Shown here: piece by piece, positions 55,002 through 62,782 of the stretch | Layout of the letters: every line of letters starts with the position of its first letter | Position numbering within the stretch: position 1 is the first letter of the stretch | The notes under the pieces: model-generated | Databases searched by the model: none | What the model was told of the DNA's origin: nothing | What the model saw: only the letters and a program-made list of their open reading frames with translations | NCBI RefSeq assembly: GCF_001953865.1 | Contig: NZ_MQUQ01000003.1 | Span: 75,917-139,916, forward strand | From: Amycolatopsis coloradensis | GTDB lineage: Bacteria > Actinomycetota > Actinomycetes > Mycobacteriales > Pseudonocardiaceae | Length of the DNA: 64,000 nt | Reading direction: 5' to 3' | Program-made: the position numbers and the translations under genes

Positions 55002-55733
55002 TCAACAGGTCGGCGAAGACCCGTGGCCTGCTGAAGTAGCCGACGTGCGACGAGGCAGGCCGCGGGCCGCGTCCAGCACCAGCCGGGAGAACTCCTCGCC
55101 GCGCGCCATCGGCAGGTAGTGCCCCGCCTTCGGGACGATGATCAGCCTGCCGTCGGCGCAGGCGTCGAGGAAGCGGCGCTCGTGGCGGCGGAAGTGGTCG
55201 CGGGAGCCGTTGATCAGCCAGGTCGGTCCCGGGTAGGTGCCGAGTTCGGCGAGCACGTCGAAGTCGGCGAAGGCCTTGGCGACGTCCGGGATCACCTCGG
55301 TCGCGATGCCGCCGCCGATCACGGCCTCGGCGAGCTTCGGTGGCAGCACACTCCGGAACTGCCGTCGGCCGAGTCCTTCTCCTCGATCCGGGAGCCGCAT
55401 GAGCAGGCGGTGCGCGATGCGGAAGGGCGCCTCCAGTGTCCTGCCGGGCAGGTAGGTCGAATCCGCGATGACGAGACCGGCGACCCGGTCCGGATGCCTC
55501 GCGGCCGCGGCGATCGCGACATAGCCACCCAGCGAGTGCCCGACGACCAGCGCGGGCTCCTCGATGCCTTCGACCACGGCGTCCACCGCGCCGGTCAGGG
55601 TGAAGCGCTCACCTCGGCGAGTGCCGTGCCCGGGCAGATCGACTGCTCGCGCGGAAGGGCCCGAGTGTTCGAGCGGCCCGGCCCAGGCGGCACCGCTGAG
55701 CCGGATGCCGTGGACGAAGACGATGGGGACCAT
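55002..55733 (-). CDS. Alpha/beta hydrolase, TetR-controlled
   Basis: A 243-residue serine hydrolase. It has IVFVHGIRLSG (oxyanion region), VVGHSLGGYVA (nucleophile), INGSRDHF (Asp) and PKAGHYLP (His). The ribosome site AGGAGGT is strong. The final 20 residues (RTSATSAGHGSSPTC) look out of frame: one base change near 55060 would give HVGYFSRPRVFADLLTGLV ending at 54987. The core is intact either way. It is divergent from a TetR gene with paired operators between. Confidence 0.85.
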   Translation of the reverse strand: MVPIVFVHGIRLSGAAWAGPLEHSGPSARAVDLPGHGTRRGERFTLTGAVDAVVEGIEEPALVVGHSLGGYVAIAAAARHPDRVAGLVIADSTYLPGRTLEAPFRIAHRLLMRLPDRGEGLGRRQFRSVLPPKLAEAVIGGGIATEVIPDVAKAFADFDVLAELGTYPGPTWLINGSRDHFRRHERRFLDACADGRLIIVPKAGHYLPMARGEEFSRLVLDAARGLPRRTSATSAGHGSSPTC

Positions 55734-55748
55734 GGACTACCTCCTGAA

Positions 55749-55811
55749 TGCAACGCACCGTTGCGTTGCAAAGTACTGGCGTTCGACGCACAACGCAACG
55801 GTGCGTTGTAT
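55749..55811. promoter_or_regulatory. Paired inverted operators for the TetR regulator
   Basis: Two 22-bp near-palindromes: the left, 55749-55770, contains GCAACGCACCGTTGCGTTGC and the right, 55790-55811, contains CAACGCAACGGTGCGTTG. The second is close to the reverse complement of the first. They cover the space between the divergent hydrolase and TetR genes and would let one repressor control both. Confidence 0.75.
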
Positions 55812-55820
55812 TGTCGTCCG

Positions 55821-56381
55821 ATGAGCACGCAGAACGGTCCCCGCAAGGTCGAGGCGATCTTCGCCGCGACTCTCGACCTGCTGGCCGAACACGGCTACGA
55901 GAAGCTCGCCATCGAGGCCGTCGCCGCCCGGTCCGGCGTCAACAAGACGACGCTGTACCGGTGGTGGCCGTCCAAGGACGCGCTGTTGGCCGCGGCACTG
56001 CGCGAATCGGGTCTGTTCGCGCTCGACGTCCCGGACACCGGCGGCCTCCGCGGCGACCTTCTCGCCGTGGCGACCCAGATCCACCGGTTGCTGACCTCGG
56101 AACACACCGCGCCGGTCGTCACGGCGACGTTGACGGCGGGCCCTCGCCGTCCGGAACTCGGTGAGGTGTCGCGGAGTTTCTTCGCCGACCGTCTGGCACG
56201 CGAAGAGCCGATCTTCGACCGTGCCGTGACGAGGGGCGAACTGCGATCCGGCGTCGACCCGGTCGTGGTGATGGATCTGCTCGCGGGGGCGATCTGGTTC
56301 CGGCTGCTCCTGCGCGGCGGCGAGGGTGGCCCGAAATTCCTTGAAGAAGCCGTCGACACCGTACTGAACGGAGCCGCGTGA
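55821..56381 (+). CDS. TetR-family repressor
   Basis: A 186-residue regulator. The N-terminal HTH reads IFAATLDLLAEHGYEKLAIE, then AVAARSGVNKTTLYRWWPSK. The ligand domain is TetR_C-like with LLAGAIWFRLLLRG. It likely binds the operators just upstream, controlling itself and the hydrolase. It overlaps the next gene by 4 bp (GTGA). Confidence 0.9.
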   Translation: MSTQNGPRKVEAIFAATLDLLAEHGYEKLAIEAVAARSGVNKTTLYRWWPSKDALLAAALRESGLFALDVPDTGGLRGDLLAVATQIHRLLTSEHTAPVVTATLTAGPRRPELGEVSRSFFADRLAREEPIFDRAVTRGELRSGVDPVVVMDLLAGAIWFRLLLRGGEGGPKFLEEAVDTVLNGAA

Positions 56382-56983
56382 AAATCACCTTGGAGGTCGA
56401 ATCCGAGCGGCTCGACGATTACCTGACCGCCGACGCGGTCATCGATCACGATCATCCACTGATCCGCGAAACGGCTGACGCACTGGCACCGACCGGCGGC
56501 ACCGAAGTCGACGTGATTCGTTCGATGTTTCACTTCGTGCGCGACGACATCGCCCATACGGTGGTTGCCGCCGATTCCCGCGTCACTCTTATGGCCTCCG
56601 AGGTTCTGCGCGAGCGGGTCGGCCTCTGCTACGCGAAGGCCCACCTGCTGGCCGCTTTGCTTCGCAGCCAAGGCATCCCGGCCGGGTTCTGTTATCAGCG
56701 GATCGGCGTCCTGCACGGGCTCAACGGCGTGTATCTCGCCGGCCTGGACCGGTGGATCCGGCTCGACCCGAGGGGGAACAAAAATGGCGCGAACGCCCAC
56801 TTTCCCTTCCTGCGACAGAGTTCACCGGAAGATGAGCGGCTCGCGTGGACACTGGACCCCGCCAGAGGCGAGATCGACTTCCCCACGGTGTACACCGCGC
56901 CGTCTTCGGCCGTTGTCGAAACACTGTCGTCCGCGAAGCCCGGCCCCGCCTGGTACGAAGGGATCCTTCCGCACGCTCCGTGA
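56378..56983 (+). CDS. Transglutaminase-like protein
   Basis: A 201-residue protein. The Cys-His-Asp triad appears as VGLCYAKAHLLAALLR (Cys), GVLHGLNGVYLAG (His) and IRLDPRGNKNG (Asp). No signal peptide, so it acts inside the cell, perhaps as a peptidase or amidase. Co-translated with the TetR gene. Confidence 0.82.
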   Translation: MKITLEVESERLDDYLTADAVIDHDHPLIRETADALAPTGGTEVDVIRSMFHFVRDDIAHTVVAADSRVTLMASEVLRERVGLCYAKAHLLAALLRSQGIPAGFCYQRIGVLHGLNGVYLAGLDRWIRLDPRGNKNGANAHFPFLRQSSPEDERLAWTLDPARGEIDFPTVYTAPSSAVVETLSSAKPGPAWYEGILPHAP

Positions 56984-57173
56984 GCGGTTTTTCCGCGTTT
57001 CGGCGAAACCTCGGCCGCGAATAAGGTATAGCCGTGCGTTACGTTCGCTGTTGGTATCTTTCCCCCGAATTTCTTATTTCGGCATGGTCACGAGGCGCGT
57101 AGAGTAACTCCCCGCACTCGAACAGATACGCAATGCGTTCGTCCGTTCGGGTGCGGATCAAGGAGGTGACCCC

Positions 57174-58178
57174 GTGCCCGCGGACGCCGACCGGCTCCGC
57201 CGTACCCCACTGCAAGAGATCTTCTGGACCAGGACGAGCTTGTTGCTCACCGTACTGGTCGTCGTCGCGGGCCTCAGCCTGTGGATCTCCAGCATGATGG
57301 ATCCCGGCGCCGGTAAAACCCTGCTCACTTCACTGGGCACCGGCACCCTGATCTCCGCGGTGGTCGGCTTCGGCCAGACCCTGATCACCGCCGCCGCGTC
57401 ACAGCGCGCGCTGGTGACCCCGGTGATCGAAGAAAGCCGCCGCGCCCTGGAAGCGCTCAGCGCCGAATATCGTTCACTCAACAGGGAATTCTTTCCCACC
57501 CACGTGTTCGAGGCGACCGCCGATCCGGATCCGTTGTTCAACCGGGTCATGACCGAAGACCTCGACGTGGCCCGGCACTACTTCTTCCGCGGGTTCTCCG
57601 GCAGGCACGCCGCGGCCCGGTTGCTGTTGTCCCGCACCGAAAGGGAGCTTCGCGTGGTCATCGCCGACCCGCGCGACGAGGGGGCCATCAGTGGCAGGGC
57701 CCGCTATCTCCTGCGGAGCGAAGAGGCGGGCATGGACTACGAGACGATCCAAACGCGGCTCAACGACGAGATCAGCATCGGCCTGGTCGGGCTGTTCCTG
57801 GCCCGCAGCCGGTGCTCGCTGGTGGACATCACCGTCGTCGCCGACCCGCCGCTGGACCGGCTCGAGGTGTTCGACGAGAGCGTGTGGGTGACCCTGTACA
57901 GCGACATCCGCGGCGCGACCACGCTGTATCCGCGGACCTTGCGGTTCAGCGAAGGTTCCTTCCTGTACAACAAGGAACGCTCCGAGTTCCTGCGCGTGTC
58001 CCAATCCCGTTCCGGACGGCACTTCCGCATCTCCACCACGACGACGAGGGCGGATTTCCTCGCTCTGTACGAAAAGATCACGGGCGCTCCCCTGTCCGAA
58101 GAGAACTTCCTCGAACTGGAAGGGAAATTCCACTCCTTCCGGAAGGAGTTCACCACACTCGCCGAGTTGAACCCCTGA
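57174..58178 (+). CDS. Two-TM membrane protein with a PLD-like cytoplasmic domain
   Basis: A 334-residue protein. TM helices lie at about 20-42 and 50-74; both ends would be cytoplasmic. The 250-residue C-terminal part (RELRVVIADPRDEGAISGRA, RSRCSLVDITVVADPP, YSDIRGATTLYPRTL) resembles the phospholipase-D-like sensor domains seen in some actinobacterial regulators, but no HKD motif is visible, so it is unlikely to be a lipase. The start is GTG with an ideal AAGGAGGTGA site. It precedes a cupin-like and an HD-domain gene. Confidence 0.7.
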   Translation: MPADADRLRRTPLQEIFWTRTSLLLTVLVVVAGLSLWISSMMDPGAGKTLLTSLGTGTLISAVVGFGQTLITAAASQRALVTPVIEESRRALEALSAEYRSLNREFFPTHVFEATADPDPLFNRVMTEDLDVARHYFFRGFSGRHAAARLLLSRTERELRVVIADPRDEGAISGRARYLLRSEEAGMDYETIQTRLNDEISIGLVGLFLARSRCSLVDITVVADPPLDRLEVFDESVWVTLYSDIRGATTLYPRTLRFSEGSFLYNKERSEFLRVSQSRSGRHFRISTTTTRADFLALYEKITGAPLSEENFLELEGKFHSFRKEFTTLAELNP

Positions 58179-58218
58179 CCTCTCGGCGTCGCAAAGTACT
58201 AGCACTGAGGAGCTGAAG

Positions 58219-58857
58219 TTGCTCACTCGCTTGTCCCCCCTCACCCGGTTGTCCGCGTTGCTCCGCACGACGGACCTGCCGCTGGCCCAGCATTGGCAAG
58301 TCGTCGACGAGATCTTCCGGGACTGGACGTCGAGACCCGATCTGCGCGCGGACCTTCGGCAGCACCTGGATTCGCTGAGCCCGGACGAGGCGAGCGCGGT
58401 ACTCGGCCGATCCCGCGAGACGACCACCCATTTCGCCTGGTGCCTGCTCGACTCCCCGACGGATCCCTTTTCGATCTGGCTCCACGAGTACAAGGCGCCG
58501 GAGGACTGGCGTGCGGGCTACGCCGATTCCGTGCACAACCACAGGTATCACTTCTGCACCACGATCCTCCGTGGTCACTACGTCCACGAGCGTTATTCGA
58601 CTCTGCGCGATCAGCTCTCCGGATTGATCACATCGGTTCGGTTACGACGTAGCGCGCTGTGCCAGGCCGGGTCGGTAGGCGTCATGTACGCGGACGAGTT
58701 CCATCGGATTCCCGAAGCCACCGAAGGGACTATGACGTTTTTGGTGAAATCACGCCCGGTAAGCGAGTTCAGTCTTTCCTATGACCCGAAGACCGGAATC
58801 GGGCATCGTCACGTTCCGGTGGAGGTCCGATTGGGGGACCTGGCCGGCCGCATCTAA
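58219..58857 (+). CDS. Cupin-like protein, possible dioxygenase
   Basis: A 212-residue protein. The stretch DSVHNHRYHFCTTILRGHYV with HNHRYHF fits a cupin HxH metal motif, and EFHRIPEATEGTMTFLVKS supplies a second His and Glu-like part. This is the layout of cysteine-dioxygenase-like enzymes, but I cannot name a substrate. The TTG start has GAGGAG upstream. It lies 40 bp after the membrane gene and 66 bp before the HD gene. Confidence 0.6.
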   Translation: MLTRLSPLTRLSALLRTTDLPLAQHWQVVDEIFRDWTSRPDLRADLRQHLDSLSPDEASAVLGRSRETTTHFAWCLLDSPTDPFSIWLHEYKAPEDWRAGYADSVHNHRYHFCTTILRGHYVHERYSTLRDQLSGLITSVRLRRSALCQAGSVGVMYADEFHRIPEATEGTMTFLVKSRPVSEFSLSYDPKTGIGHRHVPVEVRLGDLAGRI

Positions 58858-58876
58858 CTACACACCGCCGTCGAAG

Positions 58877-58929
58877 GCGCATACCCTTACTCCACCCGTC
58901 CGTAAACGGGATCGGAGAGGTGTATGCGC
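58877..58929 (+). promoter_or_regulatory. Hairpin that includes the start codon of the HD gene
   Basis: GCGCATAC at 58877-58884 pairs perfectly with GTATGCGC at 58922-58929, which contains the ATG. The ribosome site GGAGAGG and an inner hairpin (CCCGT with ACGGG) lie in the loop. It could hold translation low until opened. Confidence 0.45.
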
Positions 58930-59607
58930 GCGCGAAAGAACACGATTCCTGCCAAGGCCATCGACGCCGTCGAGCATCGCGTCCGGCAACTGTGCTGGCG
59001 CTATGCGGACAAACTACAGTTCCACGGCTGGCATCACGTCAGTTTCGTCCGGGCCAAGGCCGCGGGATTCGCCGAGCACAACGGTGCGGATCGCACCGTC
59101 GTGGAGGTGGCGGCACTGGTGCACGACGTGAACTACATCGTGCTCCGGAACTCCCCCGCGGCCGCCGGTCGAGACCTCCGCCTGGGCATCCTGCGGGAGT
59201 GCGGGGTCGGGGAAACCGTGGCCCGGCGGATCGACGAGATCATCGACGAGGCCGAGATGGCCACCCGCGGCAGGCACATCTCGCTGGAGGCCCAAGCGCT
59301 GAGCGACGCCGACACGTTGTTCAAAGCGCTGCCGGTGACACCCGTCGTACTCGCCCATCGCTATTTGCGGGAGAACGGGCTGAGCCTCCGCGAGCTGGCA
59401 CACAAGATCGTCGGCGAGCAACGCGATGTCCACGACAGCGGCTACTACTTCTACAACCCGAAGGCCGCCGAGACCTACTCGCGGTGGGCTCTGGCGAATC
59501 TTCAGCTGTGGCAGTGCATCAAGGAAGCCGTCGACGACCCCAACGTCGTCGAACTCCTCGACGCGGTGCACGCGGTGGATCTCGAAGCGGAGCCCGCGGC
59601 CTCCTAA
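58924..59607 (+). CDS. HD-domain phosphohydrolase-like protein
   Basis: A 227-residue protein. The HD motifs are GWHHVSFVRAKAAGF (first His), LVHDVNYIVLRN (HD) and LSDADTLFKALP (last Asp). HD enzymes remove phosphate from nucleotides or similar molecules using metal ions. No TM segment. The start lies inside a hairpin. It ends 4 bp inside the converging aldolase gene. Confidence 0.82.
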   Translation: MRARKNTIPAKAIDAVEHRVRQLCWRYADKLQFHGWHHVSFVRAKAAGFAEHNGADRTVVEVAALVHDVNYIVLRNSPAAAGRDLRLGILRECGVGETVARRIDEIIDEAEMATRGRHISLEAQALSDADTLFKALPVTPVVLAHRYLRENGLSLRELAHKIVGEQRDVHDSGYYFYNPKAAETYSRWALANLQLWQCIKEAVDDPNVVELLDAVHAVDLEAEPAAS

Positions 59608-60254
59608 CGCTGTCCGTAGCCGCGGAGCTTTTCCACGACGTGCTCGATTTCGGCGGGCGGGAGCAGGTTCGGCGTTCCCGCCGCCCGCGCCGTCAGCCAG
59701 ACCTGGCAGACCCATTCGAGCTGCTGCGCCCGGCTGTACGCGGAGCCGAGACCGTCACCGAAGGTGATCGTGCCGTGGTTGGCCAGCAGGCAGCCCCGGC
59801 GGCCTTCCAGGGCCTCCAGCATGGCTTCGGCGAGTTCCTCGGTGCCATACGTCGCGTAGGACGCGACGCGGACCGTCGGGCCGATCGCGGCGAGCATGTA
59901 GTGGATCGGCGGCACCTCGGTGACGAGCGTGGAGACGGCCGTGGCGTGCACGGAATGCGTGTGCACCACGGCGGAGACCGCCTTGCCGTCCGGATCCGCC
60001 GCCTCCCGGTAGACAGTGAGATGCATCGGGAGTTCGCTGGTCGGTTCGAGCGAACCATCGACGATCTCGCCGTCGAGGTCCACCACGGGCACGTCTTCCG
60101 GCCGCAGCCCGGCGTAGTCGACCCCGGTCGGGGTCACCGCGACCAGCTCGCCCTGCCTCGCGGAGACGTTGCCGGACGTGCCGATCACCAATCCGTCGGT
60201 GGTCATCCGGCGCGCGAAGGCACAGACCGCCAGACGCTCTTTGGCCAGGATCAC
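59604..60254 (-). CDS. Class II aldolase/adducin-family protein (fuculose-phosphate aldolase type)
   Basis: A 216-residue zinc aldolase-type enzyme. It has TSGNVSARQG, then AVVHTHSVHATAVS with the metal HxH, then LLANHGTITFGDGL with the third His. These cleave sugar phosphates such as fuculose or ribulose phosphates. GTG 60254 is 8 bp from GGAGG; GTG 60260 is also possible. Confidence 0.87.
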   Translation of the reverse strand: MILAKERLAVCAFARRMTTDGLVIGTSGNVSARQGELVAVTPTGVDYAGLRPEDVPVVDLDGEIVDGSLEPTSELPMHLTVYREAADPDGKAVSAVVHTHSVHATAVSTLVTEVPPIHYMLAAIGPTVRVASYATYGTEELAEAMLEALEGRRGCLLANHGTITFGDGLGSAYSRAQQLEWVCQVWLTARAAGTPNLLPPAEIEHVVEKLRGYGQR

Positions 60255-60410
60255 CGTCACGACCTCCACAGTCCACGACCCACTCGAGCGAGCGGACCCC
60301 GCCGCCGCGGGCGCACAACGTGCCAATGAGCTTCCCTGCGGTTCTGTACCGAACTGCACACCAGAGGCTGGACGACGACGAACTGTTCGCCGTCGTCCAG
60401 CGTCGAGAGG

Positions 60411-61382
60411 TCAGGAAGGGCGTGGGCCGTTGGTCTTGGCAGGAGCCGGCTTGTCGGATGCTTCGGCCGCCTTGGGTGCGGCAGCGACTGCGGGGGTCTC
60501 GGGGGCGGGAGCCAGCAGCTTGATGGCCTCCTGGACGGCGACGTCCGTGGCGGAAAGCCGCTCGGCGACCTTGGACCGGAGTTCCAGTGCGAGCTTCCGG
60601 GCCTGCTGAGCTTCGGCCTGCTGGGTCTTCGCGTCGGTGAGAGCCTCCGCGGCCTGCTCCTGCTTCGCGGCGATGTCCTCCGCCGAAGACTTCTCCGACT
60701 TGGCGATCTTCTCCGCCGAAAGCCGCTCGGCTTCGGAGCGCTTGGCCGCCGAGATCCGGTCGGCTTCCGCGATCTTGTCCGCGGATGCCTTCTTCGCCTC
60801 CGCACGACGAGCCGCCGAAGCCTCCTCGGCCTTCTTGTCCGCGGCAGCGCGAGTCCGGACGCTCTCCATGTCCAGTTCCTTGCGCTTCTGCGCCGCCTCG
60901 GAGTTCAGCCGCTCGATCTCGGCCTTGGCGTCCGCGGCCAGTTTCTCGCGTTCGGCCTGCGCGTCCTTGGCCGCCTTGTCGCTCGCGCGCTGCGTCTCGT
61001 GGGCGTACCTGTCCGCTTCGGCGCGGGTCGACTTGGCGTCGGCTTCCGCGGCCGCCTTGAGGTCGGCGATCTCCTCCTCGGCGAGCTGCATCATCATGCG
61101 GACGCGTTCGGCCATCGCGCCCGCGCCGGACGGGCTCGCGCTCATCCGCACGAGGGCGGCCTTGGTCTCGTCCAGTTCCTTCTGGGCGTGGCCGAGCGCC
61201 TTGGTGAGTTCACCGGCGGTCGCCACGGCCTCGTCGCGGTTGCGCGAGGTCTGCTTGAGTTCGGTCGACAGTTCGGCGAGCCGCTCGTCGACCTGGCGCT
61301 TGTCGTATCCGCGGACGGCGCCCGCGAACTGGGGCGATTTCGCTGAGGGCGCCTGAGGCGCCGTCTTCTCAGGAGCGACCAT
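60411..61382 (-). CDS. DivIVA-like coiled-coil protein
   Basis: A 323-residue protein. Residues 15-40 (SPQFAGAVRGYDKRQVDERL) match the DivIVA N-terminal membrane-binding part. The rest is one long Ala/Glu/Lys/Asp coiled coil to about residue 285 with a Pro-rich tail. Such proteins mark cell poles or curved membranes in actinomycetes. It is smaller and less conserved than Wag31. ATG 61382 has TAAGGT 7 bp upstream, again suggesting a leaderless mRNA. It is divergent from the DUF445 pair. Confidence 0.8.
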   Translation of the reverse strand: MVAPEKTAPQAPSAKSPQFAGAVRGYDKRQVDERLAELSTELKQTSRNRDEAVATAGELTKALGHAQKELDETKAALVRMSASPSGAGAMAERVRMMMQLAEEEIADLKAAAEADAKSTRAEADRYAHETQRASDKAAKDAQAEREKLAADAKAEIERLNSEAAQKRKELDMESVRTRAAADKKAEEASAARRAEAKKASADKIAEADRISAAKRSEAERLSAEKIAKSEKSSAEDIAAKQEQAAEALTDAKTQQAEAQQARKLALELRSKVAERLSATDVAVQEAIKLLAPAPETPAVAAAPKAAEASDKPAPAKTNGPRPS

Positions 61383-61505
61383 GGCGGACACCTTAATGAG
61401 CTTGGGCCCGTCGGGTAGTACCGCCAAACGGCTGCACTCGGCGTGTGACCGGCCGATCACATGGCATCCTGCATTGTTGACAGGCCGTAAGCAGGGGAGG
61501 CCCGG

Positions 61506-62735
61506 TTGGACATCTCGGCGATCCTGGACGACATCAGGGAGCACTGGCACGTCTACGCCACGATGCCCTTCATCGCCGCGCTCATCGGCTACCTCACGAA
61601 ACGCGTCGCCATCGAGATGATGTTCCGGCCACTGGAGTTCGTCGGGATCAAACCCTTCCTCGGCTGGCAGGGGGTCATCCCCGCCAACTCGCGGCGGATG
61701 GCGACCACCGCCGTCGACCTGCTGACCAAGAACCTCGTCGATCCGCAGGAGATCTTCTCCCGGCTCGATCCCGACGAGGTCGTCAAGGAACTGGAGGAGC
61801 CGCTCCTCAAGGCCGTCGAGGACGTCACCCGCGAGGTGATGGAGCAGTACCAGCCCAAACTCTGGGAACTGCTCCCGACGCGGGCGCAGCGGATGCTGGT
61901 CGACCAGGTCCGGGCGCAGGCGCCGAAGGTCGTCGCACGGCTGATGCGCGAGGTGTCGACGAACATCGACGAGGTCCTCGACGTCAACGAGATGCTGATC
62001 AACGCGATGGTCCGGGACAAATCGCTGACCTGCCGCCTGATCAAGGAGGTCGCGACCCCGGAACTCCGCTTCATCGCCCGATCCGGGATCTGGTTCGGCT
62101 TCGTCATCGGCCTGGTCCAGTTCGTCGCGTGGGCACTGACGAAGCAGCCGCTGATCATGCCGATCTTCGGTTTCGTCACCGGGTTCGTCACGGACTGGCT
62201 GGCCCTGAAGATGATCTTCTATCCGCGTGAGCCCCGCCGGTTCCTGTTCTTCGGCTGGCAGGGCATGTTCCAGAAACGCCGCCAAGCGGTCGCCCGCGAC
62301 TACGGCGCGTTGATCGCGGACGAGGTCCTCACCGTGCGGAACGTGATGGAGGCCGTGCTCACCGGGCCGAAGTCGGACAAGCTGTTCTCGATGATCAGCC
62401 GTGAGGTCCGGCGGACCATCGACGCCCAGGCGAGTATCGCGAAACCGTTGGTGGCGCTGACCATCGGCGGCAAGCAGTACCAGGAGATGAAGGTGGCCGC
62501 GGCGGAGAAGGCGATCGCGTATCTCCCCGAAACGGTGAAACACGTGGAGAGCTACGCCACGGACGCGCTCGACGTCCGCAACACGATCGTCGTCAAGATG
62601 CAGCAACTGACCCCTCTCGAGTTCGAAGGGATCTTGCGACCCGCCTTCCAGCAGGACGAAGGGAAGCTGATCGCGGTCGGCGCGGTGATCGGCGGACTCG
62701 TGGGTGAACTTCAGGTCCTGCTACTCCTCCATTGA
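61506..62735 (+). CDS. DUF445 membrane protein 1
   Basis: A 409-residue protein of the DUF445 family. TM segments lie near residues 14-32 (IAALIGYLTKRVAIEM), 195-218 and 222-240, and the last residues (VGAVIGGLVGELQVLLLLH) form another hydrophobic end. The repeated FGWQGxxP/FQKRRQ patterns are typical. Function unknown; some members link to the cell envelope. The TTG start has GGGGAGG upstream. Confidence 0.85.
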   Translation: MDISAILDDIREHWHVYATMPFIAALIGYLTKRVAIEMMFRPLEFVGIKPFLGWQGVIPANSRRMATTAVDLLTKNLVDPQEIFSRLDPDEVVKELEEPLLKAVEDVTREVMEQYQPKLWELLPTRAQRMLVDQVRAQAPKVVARLMREVSTNIDEVLDVNEMLINAMVRDKSLTCRLIKEVATPELRFIARSGIWFGFVIGLVQFVAWALTKQPLIMPIFGFVTGFVTDWLALKMIFYPREPRRFLFFGWQGMFQKRRQAVARDYGALIADEVLTVRNVMEAVLTGPKSDKLFSMISREVRRTIDAQASIAKPLVALTIGGKQYQEMKVAAAEKAIAYLPETVKHVESYATDALDVRNTIVVKMQQLTPLEFEGILRPAFQQDEGKLIAVGAVIGGLVGELQVLLLLH

Positions 62736-62782
62736 GGACAGGCGGCTAGGTTCCCTCTAGCAAGACGCGGGAGGGGCTTCGA

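Noticed and set aside
61383-62606. N-terminal extension of the DivIVA-like gene to 62606
   Set aside because: The extra codons are antisense to the DUF445 gene and low in plausible structure; the DivIVA motif starts shortly after ATG 61382.
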